A program made the position numbers and the translations under genes. Positions 38,319 to 48,860 of a DNA stretch of 64,000 nt are shown here, one piece after another. This stretch comes from Viscum album (Eukaryota > Streptophyta > Magnoliopsida > Santalales > Viscaceae): NCBI GenBank assembly GCA_963277665.1, contig OY728143.1, positions 235,467,591 through 235,531,590 of the forward strand. Direction: 5' to 3'. Every line of letters starts with the position of its first letter. Position 1 is the stretch's first letter. The notes beneath the pieces are model-generated. The model saw only the letters and a list, made by a program, of their open reading frames with translations, was not told the DNA's origin and ran no database searches.

Positions 38319-40234
38319 TGAAAGTGCGGCCGATTGTCGCCTATCGACCGTTCAAGGTTCTGGTGCTCTGCTAATGTGTATAGCAGCACTCAGGTCGAAT
38401 CCTCAGCGATGACACTTTGTAATAGTCGTTTGTTTTTAGTTGATTGTATTTTGATTAGGGGGTTTGTTTTCAGAGCTTAATTGAAATGATTTATGGATGA
38501 TGTTTGATTTACCAAATTGATAAAGATTGGGGTGAGTTCAATATTGGGGAGTTAAGCATGTGATATCCTTGAGCCTTACTTTGTATTGCATTAAATTAAC
38601 ACCCATGTCATAAGTTGACGTTGATTGGAATTCCTTAGTGTGAAGGCTTTAATCCAAGACTTAACTTAACTTAGGGTTCTAATCTCAATCAAAACTTATT
38701 TATGTTAGTGTATTTATGGTTCCAATAATCCATGGAAACCATTTGTTAAACAAAACATATCATTAATCCATGACATATTAAGTTTAACATACACAATATT
38801 AATTTAAAGAATACTCATCGAGAAGAACTCTCAATCACTTAACATCCCCGAATTATAACTCACCCCAAGGATAGATTTACTCAGACATTTGGATGTTTAA
38901 TATTATGGTTAAAATAATTATGATGATAAATTAAGAATAGAATAAAAAGAAAAGGATTAGAAAAGAGTGGTACGTTGACACACACACACGAACGATGATG
39001 ATAATTAAAAATGGATTTTTGATTGAATGAGGAAGCAAAAGAAGGGAAGTGAATTCAACTGAATTTAAACTATTTTAAGAAAATAAATATTAAACTACAG
39101 ACTTTGGATGAGAATAAGAGATATTGAAGATGTAACTTTCATTAAAACAGAATTACAAAGAAACATAATTACAAGATTACAAAAATGAAGAACACAAAAG
39201 TAAGTGAAAACAAAGAGAGGACGAAAGATCTCTCAATTGAAAAATTGAGTATGTAAGGTCCTCCCAAGCCTTTGGAAATGCTTTGGTCGTTCCAATATGA
39301 TCTCCTCTCTTCTGAAATGCCAACCCCTCTCAAGGAGAGAAGGGGAGAGTATTTATAGCCCAAGGAGTGGACTGTTTGCATTCCTAATCTGTCCTTCCAA
39401 TTGCATCGACAATTTGGCTATTCAGACAGCCGAATCTACAAATATCTCCTTCTCCAAAGTTGTAGATAATAACGTTTTCGGACTACTGAAAAATATGGAG
39501 GCATTTGGACAAGTGGATCCAATGTTATGGCGGTTTTATTAAACAAAGGTAAACAGTCCATTTCTATCCATGCTTTTTCGATGGCCAAAATGTGAATGGA
39601 TTTTTGAACAGGAATATGCCTTCAAATCCGAATGACTTCTTCAACAAAGTCGGCCATCTATATCCCCTTTTTCCCAATGCAAAATCTCAGCTCGATTTGA
39701 TTCTTACATCATGAGATATGTCATGAATAGTATACTGATTTTAATTCTCGGACAGAATGGTGGGATGGACTTCAAAGATTCATTTGGGCCCCTTGTACTT
39801 ATATTTGGGCCATGAAAGTTTTATACAAGATGACATGTAGTGTCCCACGAATTATGGTGGAGAGTTAATGTTTTTGGACTTCTGTATTGAGCCCAGTAAA
39901 TCAATCATCAAGGTTGGTCCACTTTGTTCACAGATTCTTTGGTCTTGTTTGTGAGGACCATATGACCCTTCAAATGGCAGAATTGGATCATGGTTCCTTC
40001 TAATGAAATGTTGAATATTGAAAGGATAATCCTAAAAAAAAGAACAACACAATTGGGATCAGTATAGTGACATTTATAATTAAAACATTAAACTGACTCA
40101 ATTGGACTACTTCTAAAAATGCTCAAATATTATACTTAATATTAAAAAATTAATATTTTACACAAATTATGCACATTTCATAGAAAATAAGTAAAGGGGG
40201 AATATAATAAGTCATGAAAATATTAATAACATCA
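38319..40234 (-). repeat. Element H: 3' LTR (middle copy)
   Basis: TGAAAGTGCGGCCG to ATAACATCA in plus orientation, 1,916 bp, full length with TG...CA ends. A purine tract on the minus strand adjoins its right edge. It differs from the 5' LTR at about 5% of sites in the inner 230 bases by eye. Confidence 0.9.
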
Positions 40235-40252
40235 ACTCCCCCCACACTTATA
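40235..40252 (-). other. Polypurine tract of element H
   Basis: The minus strand reads AAGTGTGGGGGGAGT directly before the 3' LTR start. It marks the 3' LTR and the orientation. Confidence 0.8.
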
Positions 40253-40560
40253 TTTGCGTGTGTCCTCATGTGCAACAAATATAAAAAATGACAAAATTAT
40301 TTTCACTCACCAACAAATATTAAAATTTTGTTTTCTCCAATCAGGGGAGGTTTAGACTATTTCACTCATCCATATTGAATTCCATCACAAATTTGGTTCA
40401 AAATAATGCATCAAAAACAATTCATTTTTTCATGTTCAATGTTTGAATTGGAAAATGTAGGCACTCAAAACTTACTCCTCTCAAGATGATAAAAATGTAT
40501 TTTAGGAGGTTCACTCATTCACCAACAAAAAGTGACAATCAAGAGTTTGTAAGCAAGATT
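40253..40560 (-). other. Element H: non-coding end of internal region
   Basis: Between the broken RT and the polypurine tract there are only about 300 AT-rich bases with many stops. RNaseH and integrase, which should take about 2 kb or more, are missing. This marks a large internal deletion. Confidence 0.7.
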
Positions 40561-41542
40561 AAAATGACTCGACATAAATGGTAAGGTCATCCATGAATAC
40601 CTCCATGCAATTCTAAATGAATTCAGAAAAGATACTCATCATACACCGCTGGAATGTTGCAGGAGCATTACAAAGGAAAAAAGGAATTCTCCTATAGGCA
40701 TAGGTTCCAAAGGGGCAAGTGAATGTGGTCTTTTCTTGGTCTTGAGGTGCGATTGGAATTTGGAATAAGCCGGTGTAACCATCAAGAAATAAATAGTGTG
40801 ACTTTCCAGCCAATCGCTCAAGCATTTGGTCAAGGAAAGGAAGTGGGTAGTGATCTTTTCGTGTTTCAGCATTCAATTTGCGATAATCGATGCACACACG
40901 CCATTTGTTTTTCACTCGAGTTGTGACCACTTCTCCATGTTCATTTGTGAGAACTGTTATCCTTCCCTTCTTAGGAATGACTTGAATTGGACTAACCCAT
41001 TCACTATCAGAAATTGGGTAGATAATAACAGCTTGAAGAAGGTTGGTAATCTCTTCCCTAACTATCTCAAGTATGAGTGGATTGAGTCTTCTTTGAGGTT
41101 TCCTAATTGGTTTGGATGATTCCTCTATATGGATGTGATGCATGCAAAGGGAAGGGTTGATTCCTGGAATATCCTCTAGGGTCCAACCTAAGGCAATTTT
41201 GTTTTCCACTAACACTTGAACAAGTTGGGACTCCCCAGTTTCAGAAACTGAAGCAGAGATAATGACAGGGTAGGAGGGATCATGGAAAAGGAATGCATAC
41301 TTGAGGTGTGAAGGAAGTGGTTTTAGATCAGTTTCAGCCTTGATTGGAGATCTAGACAATTTAGGAGCAGGAGAAGGGATTCCAGATGGGTTTGGATCAT
41401 TTTCCTCAACACTGTCCAAGGTGGAGCAGTAGAGATCAGAGTTGATGTGGGATTCAAGAGAGTTTTCAAGTTCCTCTAGATTGATGGAGTCTATGAATGA
41501 GAGGTCCACATCAACATCACCATTTATGACTTTGTTAATCAT
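40561..41542 (-). pseudogene. Element H: reverse transcriptase, truncated
   Basis: The open frame runs from 41,542 to a TAG at 40,613 (309 codons). Residues 1-110 are a linker. RT starts around residue 150 with RRLNPLILEIVREE, then ISDSEWVSPIQVIPKK, WRVCIDYRKLN near 214, FLDGYTGLFQI near 252 (first catalytic Asp) and CNAPATFQRCMMSIF near the end. The catalytic FMDD lies beyond the TAG, at 40,586-40,597, in the same frame. Soon after it recognisable RT ends. The pattern (long insertion between PKK and WR, and LDGY) fits the Athila/Tat side of gypsy, not chromoviruses. The Met at 41,542 is internal to the polyprotein. Confidence 0.85.
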
Positions 41543-42030
41543 GGTGTAGATTTAACAAGATCCTTTATCATTATAACATGAAGAACACGGTGGATTGCGG
41601 TTCGATTGAATCTTAGAACTGTCCTCAAAAGCATGGATTGAGAATGCAGAGTGATCCTCAGATGGGTATCGCATGGCTTGGAAAATGTTGAACTTGACCA
41701 GTTGGTCACCGAATTCCATGGATAAGATGCCTGAATGGACATCAATCATGGTTCTCACAGTCATGAGGAATGGTCTTCCTAGAATTAGGGGAGATCGAGA
41801 AGAGGTCGTCTCACCTTCCGTGTCAAGGACATAGAAATCAGATGGGAAGATAAGATCATTGACCCGAACCGGAACATCCTCAATTATCCCCTCAGGACTG
41901 GCAGTGCTTCAATTGGCTAATTGAATGACAACACCCGTTGGGTGAAAGGGACCTAGACCAAGGTTGGAGAAAATGGATTTGGGCATGACATTTATTGAGG
42001 CTCTAAGGTCTATGAGTGCATCATCAAAGT
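41543..42030 (-). pseudogene. Element H: aspartic protease
   Basis: The minus strand reads DDALIDLRASINVMPKS at about 42,020-41,970, where the active-site Gly appears replaced by Arg (DLRA). A frame break at about 41,908 follows. PLILGRPFLMTVRTMIDVHS and later text at 41,790-41,560 give the C-terminal part in another frame. The active-site change and frameshifts mean no functional enzyme. Confidence 0.7.
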
Positions 42031-43054
42031 TGGAACTCCCTATTTGACATGGAACCGTGAAGGTCCCTGGATCTTTGCACTTCATGGGAATGGACTGTCG
42101 GGTTGAAACATTTTCAATGTTCCTAAGTTGCCTATTATGGGTGCACAATTCCTTAAGAAACTTGGCATACTTAGGGATTTTTTTAATGGCATCTAAGAGG
42201 GGGATGTTCACTTCAACACGTCTAAACATGTTAAGCATTTCAGGATCAGGTTCAAAGGACTTATTAGGCTTGGAGATGGCTTGAGGAAAAGGAATTGGGT
42301 TCCTTAGAGGAATAGAAGGAGGTGAAGGAGTGGATTCAAGTTCCTTTTCCAGTTTTTTGTTCTTCTCATTTTCTAGATCAACATCGAAAGAGGAGGTAGA
42401 GCAATCATCATGGGGCATAGCAATTTGCTTTCCCGATCTAAGTGCAATTGCACTTACATTACCTTTAGGGTTGGGTAATGGTTGAGCTGGGAGTTGGGAT
42501 GAATTGGATGGTTGTTGTTGGCTAAGGTGGGATGCAAGTTGACCTATTTGGGTTTCAATGTTCTTGAGGCTAGAACGGGTGAAGGAAGCAAGATCCTCTA
42601 CAGCACTTTCCCATGGTTGTTTAGAAGAAGAGGCTTGTCCCAAATTGGATTGGCCTTGATTTTGGTTCTTGGGAAAGCGATTGTATTGGGTGGGGAATTG
42701 GGAAGGCTCGTTAGGATAGAGGAATCCAGGAGGATTATTGTTCGTTTGGGGTTGAGGAACAAAAGGATAAGGTTGATGGATGTTACCACCACTTTGACCA
42801 TATTGGAACGGGTTTGGATTTTGATGAGGGAACTAAGGAGGATGAGAAATGGGATTACCATACCTCAGAGGTGGGTTAAAGGTAGAAGAGAAGGGCTCAG
42901 AGTGGGGTTGGATGAAGTTTCTAACAAACTGACCTGATTATTGAGGGTTGAAGTTTCGCTGAGCATATGCCGCATTGAGCTCCATTGGACTAGATGAATC
43001 AGATGGTTCATCATGAAGTTGTGGACATGTGTCAGTCGGATGAGATGGAGAGTT
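42031..43054 (-). pseudogene. Element H: gag C-terminal part
   Basis: A frame from 42,643 to 41,909 (244 codons, starting MGQASSSKQPWES) carries the gag C-terminus and runs into protease. It includes IETQIGQLASHLSQQQ, a Pro/Ser-rich stretch and ALRSGKQI. Between 43,054 and 42,644 the text is Pro/Asn/Gln-rich with stops (near 42,939 and 42,834) that look like CAA/CAG-to-stop changes. No clear zinc knuckle is seen, which is common in Athila-like gags. Confidence 0.7.
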
Positions 43055-44011
43055 TCATATTACACAATTCTTGATAGGTCCAGGGAATAGTGACTGTGGA
43101 GAAGATGAGGCTGGGGCTTTGGTAGCCACCGCTAGTTGACGCACAAGACCTGTAAGTTCACTCATCCACTCAGTCATCTTGTTGGGCTCCATGGATTGAT
43201 TCTCTTGGGCTTGTTTCACTTGAGCATGTGCTCGAGTATAAAATTGTTGCGTGTTTTCAGCCATGTTGCTTATGAGTTCTTGTGCAGCTGTAGGAGTTTT
43301 GTCAACAAGAGCACCACCACTTGCGGCATCAATGAGAGTTCGCTCCATAGCCAATAACCCCTCATAGAAGTATTGGATCTGGAGTTGGTCAGGGATTTGA
43401 TGGTGTGGAAAAGTTTCCATAAGCTTTTTGAACCTCTCCCAATACTCATGGAGTGATTCATTAGGGAATTGACGGATGCCACTTATTTCCTTTCGTATAG
43501 AAGCTGTTCGGGAAGTGGGAAATAACTTCTCAAGGAAAAGTCTCTTCATGTCAACCCATGAGTTTATGGAACCGGGTGGGAGGTAGTAGAGCCAGGACTT
43601 AGCAGAATCCACTAGGGAAAAGGGGAAAGCTCTAAGCTTTATTTTTTCTTCAGAAACCCCTTGAGGCTTCATGGTAGAGCATACTACTTGGAACTCTTTA
43701 AGGTGAAGATGTGGATCCTCACCGGCTAGCCCGTTAAAATGAGGGAGAAGATGAATCAAACCCGATTTGAGTTCGAAGTCAGCTTCAATGTTTGGATATT
43801 GAATACCAAGAGGTTGGTAATTCATATCAGGGGCAGTAAGTTCTTTCAATGTTTGTTCCCGAGGATTGGCCATATCTAATTCAATTGGTAGGGCAATGAT
43901 TGGTTCTTGGGTGATTTGGTTATCCCTAATGGTCCTCCTAAGTCGACGAAGAGTTCTATCAATTTTAGGGTCAAAAAAATCCGAGGGATTGTTTGGGAGG
44001 CTGCGTGGCAT
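43055..44011 (-). CDS. Element H: gag N-terminal part, open for 318 codons
   Basis: Gag builds the particle. The frame starts MPRSLPNNPSDFF at 44,011, the first ATG after the leader, and contains the retrotransposon gag domain at about residues 90-230: GLAGEDPHLHLKEF near 94, SLVDSAKSWLYYLPPGSI near 131, EKLFPTSRTASIRKEI near 157, and ESLHEYWERFKKLMETFPHH near 182. The C-terminal 80 residues are Gln/Ala/Ser-rich. It ends at a TGA at 43,055 soon after LFPGPIKN, beyond which gag-like text continues. It is the longest intact gag in the window, in keeping with H being young. Confidence 0.85.
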   Translation of the reverse strand: MPRSLPNNPSDFFDPKIDRTLRRLRRTIRDNQITQEPIIALPIELDMANPREQTLKELTAPDMNYQPLGIQYPNIEADFELKSGLIHLLPHFNGLAGEDPHLHLKEFQVVCSTMKPQGVSEEKIKLRAFPFSLVDSAKSWLYYLPPGSINSWVDMKRLFLEKLFPTSRTASIRKEISGIRQFPNESLHEYWERFKKLMETFPHHQIPDQLQIQYFYEGLLAMERTLIDAASGGALVDKTPTAAQELISNMAENTQQFYTRAHAQVKQAQENQSMEPNKMTEWMSELTGLVRQLAVATKAPASSSPQSLFPGPIKNCVI

Positions 44012-44189
44012 TCAGAGAGATTTAGAAAGGATGAGGAAGACGGGGTTTCCTTTGTATTTTTTTCAGTTTATGATTTTTAAGAGGAAGAGGGGTTTTTCTT
44101 TGTGTTTTTTTTTCAATTTTTTTTCAAAAATTTTGATTTTTTTGGTTTTTTTTACAATAACCAGAAACTAATGACTACTTGAAGTACCA
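44012..44189 (-). other. Element H: leader with T/A-rich tract
   Basis: The untranslated leader between primer site and gag ATG. The plus strand shows long T runs (44,100-44,155), that is A-rich on the transcript. Confidence 0.6.
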
Positions 44190-44207
44190 TCCCCGGCAAC
44201 GGCGCCA
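44190..44207 (-). other. Primer-binding site of element H (tRNA-Asp)
   Basis: The plus strand TCCCCGGCAACGGCGCCA is the 3' end of plant tRNA-Asp including CCA; the minus strand is its complement, two bases inside the 5' LTR. An 18-base perfect match. Use of tRNA-Asp is characteristic of Athila elements. It is not part of a tRNA gene. Confidence 0.95.
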
Positions 44208-44209
44208 TT

Positions 44210-46128
44210 TGAAAGTGCGGCCGATTTTCGCCTATCGACCGTTCAAGGTTCCGGTGCTCTGCTAATGTGTATAGCAACACTCAGGTCGAATCCTCGGCGA
44301 TGACCCTTTGTAATAGTCGTTTGTTTTTAGTTGATTGTATTTTGATAAGGGGGGTTTGTCTGCAGAGCTTAATTGAAATGATTTATGGATGATGTTTGAT
44401 TTACCAAATTGATAAAGATTGGGATGAGTTAATTATTGGGGAGTTAAGCATGTGATATCCTTGAGCCTTACTTTGTATTGCATTAAATTAACACCCATGT
44501 CATAAGTTGACGTTGATTGGAATTCCTAAGTGTGAAGGCTTTAATCCAAGCCTTAACTTAACTTAGGGTTCTAATATCAATCAAAACTTATTTATGGTAG
44601 TGTATTTATGGTTCCAATAATCCATGGAAACCACTCGTTAAACAAAACATATCATTAATCCATGACATATTAAGTTTAACATACACAATATTAATTTAAA
44701 GAATACTCATAGAGAAAAAATCTCAATCACTAAACATCCCTGAATTATAACTCTCCCCAATGAGAGATTTACTCATCCATTTGGATGTTTAATATTCAGG
44801 TTAAAATAATTATGATGATAAATTAAGAATAAAATAAAAAGAAAACGATTAGAAAAGAGTGGTACGTTGACACACACACACGAACGATGATGATAATTAA
44901 AAATGGATTTTTGATTGATTGAGGAAGAAAAAGAAGGGAAGGGGATTCAACCGAATTTAAACTATTTTAAGAACATAAATATTAAACTACAGAAGGTGGA
45001 TGAGAGTAAGAGATATTGAAGATGTAACTTTGATTAAAACAGAATTACAAAGAAACAGAATTACAAGATTACAAAAATGAAGAACACAAAAGTAAGTGAA
45101 AACAAAGAGAGGAGGAAAGGTCTCTCAAGTGAAAACATGAGTATGGCAGGTCCTCCCAAGCCTTTTTTCAAAGCTTTGGTCGTGCCAATATGATCTCCTC
45201 TCTTCTGAAATACCAACCCCTCTCAAACAGAGAAGGGGAGAGTATTTATAGCCCAAGGAATGGACTGTTTGCATTCCTAATCTGTCCCTCCACTTGCATC
45301 TCCAATTTGGCTATTCAGACAGCCGAATATCCAAATATCTCCTTTTTCAAAGTTGTAGAAAATAAATTTTTCCGACTACTGTCAAAATATGGAGGGATTT
45401 GACAAGTGGATCCAAAGTTATGGCGGTTTTATTAAACAAAGGTAAACTGTCCATTTCTATCCATGCTTTTTCGATGGCCAAAATGTGAATGGATTTTTGA
45501 ATAGGATGATTCCTTCAAATCCGAATGACTTTTTCAACAAAGTCGGCCATCTATATCACCTATTTCCAACTGCAAAACCTCAGCTCTATTTGATGCTTAC
45601 ATCATGAGATATGGCATGAATAGTATACTGATTTTAATTCTCGGACAGAATGGTGGGCTGGACTTCAAAGCTTCATTTTGGCCCCTCGTACTTGGATTCG
45701 GACCATGAAATGTTTATACAAGATGAAATGTAGTGTACCCCGAATTATGGTGGAGAGTTAATGTTTTTGGACTTCTGTATTGAGCCCAGTAAATCAATCT
45801 TCAAGGCTGGTCCAGTTTGTTCACAGATTCTTTGGTCTTGTTTGTGAGGACCATATGACCCTTCAAATGGAAGAATTGGATCATGGTTCCTTCTAATGAA
45901 ATGCTTTATATTAAAAGGAAAATCCTACAAAACAGGAACCACACAATTTCTATCAGTTTAGTGACATTTATAATTAAAAAATTAAACTGAGTCAATTGGA
46001 CTACTTCTAAAAATGCTAAAATATTATACTTAATATTAAAACATTAATATTTCACACAAATTATGCACATTTCATATAAAATAAGTAAAGGGGGAATATA
46101 ATAAGTCATGAAAATATTAATAACATCA
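44210..46128 (-). repeat. Element H: 5' LTR (right copy)
   Basis: TGAAAGTGCGG to ATAACATCA on the plus strand, 1,919 bp, adjacent to the primer site on its left and to GTAAC on its right. Its outer end is the same LTR end that forms the left border of H. Confidence 0.95.
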
Positions 46129-46133
46129 GTAAC
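46129..46133. repeat. Target-site duplication GTAAC, right of H
   Basis: The second copy of the 5-bp duplication; the host integrase text of F resumes directly after it. Confidence 0.85.
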
Positions 46134-47330
46134 ATTTAATCAAGATTCTAGATGGTTCGCTCTATCTGACCGTCTGGTTGAGGATGAAAAGAAGTGCTAA
46201 GGTATATCTGAGAACCAAAAGCATGCTGGAGAAAACTCCACACCCGATAAGTAAAGGGATGATCTTGATCAGAAATTATCATCCTTGGGATTCAATGAAG
46301 TCTCACCTCCTCCTCTATATACTTCCTTAACAAAACATCCACTGAGCTCGACTCCTTGATTTCTATAAAGTGGGCCAATTTTGTTAAGTGATCCACCACC
46401 ACTAAAATAGCATCATGTACTCTTAGAGATCGAGGTAAACCAGTAACAAAGTCTATTGATATTTCCTCCCACTTCTAATGATGAATATATAATGGCGGTT
46501 GTAGACAACTAGGGACACGGTGTTCGGCCTTCACCTTCTGGCAGACCAAACATCGAGACACAAATTCTCCAACCGCACGCTTCAGTCATGGCAACCAAAA
46601 CTGACATCACAAGGATCTACACAATTTGTTCACACCAGGATGCACCACTAAATGAGAACTATGGAACTATCTAATAACCATATTTCATGTCGCCAATGGA
46701 AAAAAGTCGTCCATGATACAACACTCGGTTTTTTTCTTCATCAATCTAACCATCAGGGGCCTTACCACAAACAACGTGGTCTCTGTAGACCTCCACCTCA
46801 AGATCACCCAACTGGGACTCTTCCAACTATGGAAACAGAGATGACTACACAATCATCTAGAAAAGACAATCTCTACCCCAAACTTCTCCTATATCAATAT
46901 GTAATACTAATAGTTCCTCCATTACTCTCCACGAGTCACCAGATTCATGCATGGAATCGCTACATGACTTCTGACTCAGCGGATCAGCAACAACATTCCC
47001 CTTTCTAGGTGTATATGATATTTCGATTTCATATTCCTATAAGAACTCCATCCACCGACTTCGTCATAAGTTCAAGTCACAATGGGAGAAAACATGTCTC
47101 TAACTCTTATGATCAGTGAATACCACAAAGCACTCACCAATGAGGTAATGTCTCCACAACATCAGAGAAAACACCACAGATGCCAATTAAAGATCATGAG
47201 TGGAATAATTACGTTCATGAGGATGCAACTACCGAGACCTACAAGAAAAAACTGATCTATGATTCATGAGTACACATACTAACCCCAGATGCAAAGCATC
47301 ACAGAAAACATCAAACTGATCTCCCTATAT
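46134..47330 (-). pseudogene. Element F: RNaseH end and integrase
   Basis: Read on the minus strand. RNaseH ends with EIEISYTPRKGNVVADPLSQ at about 47,035-46,975. The integrase zinc region lies near 46,560 (CLVCQ-like text broken by stops). The core is at about 46,510-46,350 (GGNINRLCYWF in one frame, CYWFTSISK), reaching the QIERTI remnant at about 46,175. It is then cut by H. It continues at 36,551. The 118-codon plus frame at 46,652-47,008 is an antisense shadow. Confidence 0.7.
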
Positions 47331-48350
47331 TTGTAGACAAAGAACTGGAGCACTTACTACCATATCCTTTAGATACTCAAAAGATTCCTGACACTGATCA
47401 GCCCATATGAATTCCAGATCTTTCCTGGTCAAAGTAGTCAGAGGATTCACAACTTGTGAGAAATTGGCTACAAACCTCATGTAGTAGCCTCTGAGACCAA
47501 GGAAACTCCGCACCTCTGACACTATCTTGGGGGCTTACCAAGACACACCTACTTCTATCTTCGATGGATACAAAGATACTCCATGATAGGAAACATCTAA
47601 CCCATGAAATGGACTTCTTGAACCCAAAACTCATATTTTGACAACTTCCCAAACAGCTGATGTTGACGAAGAACTCCGAAAACAGTGTGTAGATGATCCT
47701 CAAGCTCCCCCTCAGATGTAGAGTATACAATGATGTCGTCGATGAAAACTACAACAAACTTGTCTAGGAACTAATGGAACATAGATTCCATCAATCCCAT
47801 GAATATAGCTAGAGCATTCATCATTTGAAATGACATTACAATGAACACATAATGCTCAAGATGACAATAGAAAGAAGTCATTGGGATATCCTCATCCTTC
47901 ACACGCATCTGATGATATCCTGAACGCAAGTTAATCTTTGAGAACCAACTTTATCTTTTTAGTTGATTGAACAAACCATCAATCTATGGAAGATGATAGT
48001 GATTCATTATTTTCACTTTGTTTAAGTGATCATAATTGACACACAACCACAAAGTACCATCAGCATTTTTTATGAACAAAACTGGTGCACCCCACGGTGA
48101 CACACTTGGATGAAAAAAACCGCACTGTAATAGACCATCAAGCTGTATACATGGCTCTTGTATCTAAGAAGGAGACATTTTATATGGATACATAGAGATA
48201 GGAGACGCTCCTGGTTGTAGCTCAATCCCAAACTCAATCTCTCATCGAGGGGGAAATGCTAAAAACTCTTCTTGAAAGACATCGGGGACCTCTTCTATGA
48301 CCCTAGGAAATTCAAAATGTTGAAACTCAGATGAAATCAACATCAACTAA
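47331..48350 (-). pseudogene. Element F: reverse transcriptase
   Basis: The minus strand contains the catalytic FIDDII box at 47,729-47,746, followed by VYSTSEGELEDHLHTVF, then EVRSFLGLRGYYMRFVANFS at about 47,517-47,455, the conserved end of gypsy RT. The N-terminal half (48,350-47,800) is frame-broken but placed by continuity with protease. RT copies the RNA genome; here stops and frameshifts disable it. Confidence 0.75.
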
Positions 48351-48860
48351 TCTGTTAGGGATGATAATGATGGAACACGCCTATGAACCATCCGAGGAGC
48401 TTGCTCACCAACAAACACCACCATCTCTCCATCCGCACCAAAAAAATGATCTGCTTCATGAAGAAATCCAAAATATCATGCACCCAATACAACCAATCCA
48501 TGCCGAGGATGACATCATATGGTTTTATTCGTAAACATAGGAAATATCTCCAACAATGGTGTTGCCCCAACACTAGCTCATAGTTTCTATATACTTTAAA
48601 CAAGTCATCTCGACCTCCAACTGGCATAGTGAACAGCAAGGGAACTGGAAGCCTCTCTAAATCAATTCCCAAAGCATGGAAAATGGTAGGTGATATGAAT
48701 TAGTGTGTCACTCATGAATCAACAAGGCATACACCAAGGTAGAGTAAAAGAAAAGGGTACCTCGAACGACGTCTGGCTCACATAGCACTAGCAACGCTAA
48801 AGCATGAAGCTGACCATGAACACCTCCATAGCCTCTCTGACCTAGATGACGACCACCACC
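48351..48860 (-). pseudogene. Element F: aspartic protease
   Basis: The frame 48,672-48,355 (105 codons) holds the C-terminal part: MGIDLERLPVPLLFTMPVGG, then KPYDVILGMDWLYWVHD, the conserved hand-over to RT. Upstream, RGTLFFYSTLVYALLIHE at about 48,765-48,711 is where the Asp active site should be; the catalytic motif is no longer readable there and a stop follows. Confidence 0.7.

Larger units (their letters stand above)
36557..46128 (-). mobile_element. Element H: Athila-like element with three LTRs, one inverted
   Basis: The internal region (40,235-44,209) is on the minus strand with tRNA-Asp primer site, gag, protease and RT, but no RNaseH or integrase. It is bounded by its own 3' LTR (38,319-40,234) and 5' LTR (44,210-46,128). 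Beyond the 3' LTR lies a third LTR copy (36,557 to about 38,315) in the opposite orientation and lacking its last 160 or so bases. GTAAC flanks the whole 9.57-kb object, not the inner two-LTR unit, so the inverted LTR was part of the DNA that integrated. The primer site and RT text fit the Athila lineage. It cannot make its own integrase and must have moved in trans, if the deletion predates insertion. Confidence 0.85.

Noticed and set aside
44190..44207. A perfect match to the 3' end of tRNA-Asp
   Set aside because: Only 18 bases match and they sit two bases inside an LTR, so it is a primer-binding site, not a tRNA gene.
46652..47008. 118-codon open frame on the plus strand
   Set aside because: It is antisense to the RNaseH/integrase region of F, whose minus-strand text is recognisable.
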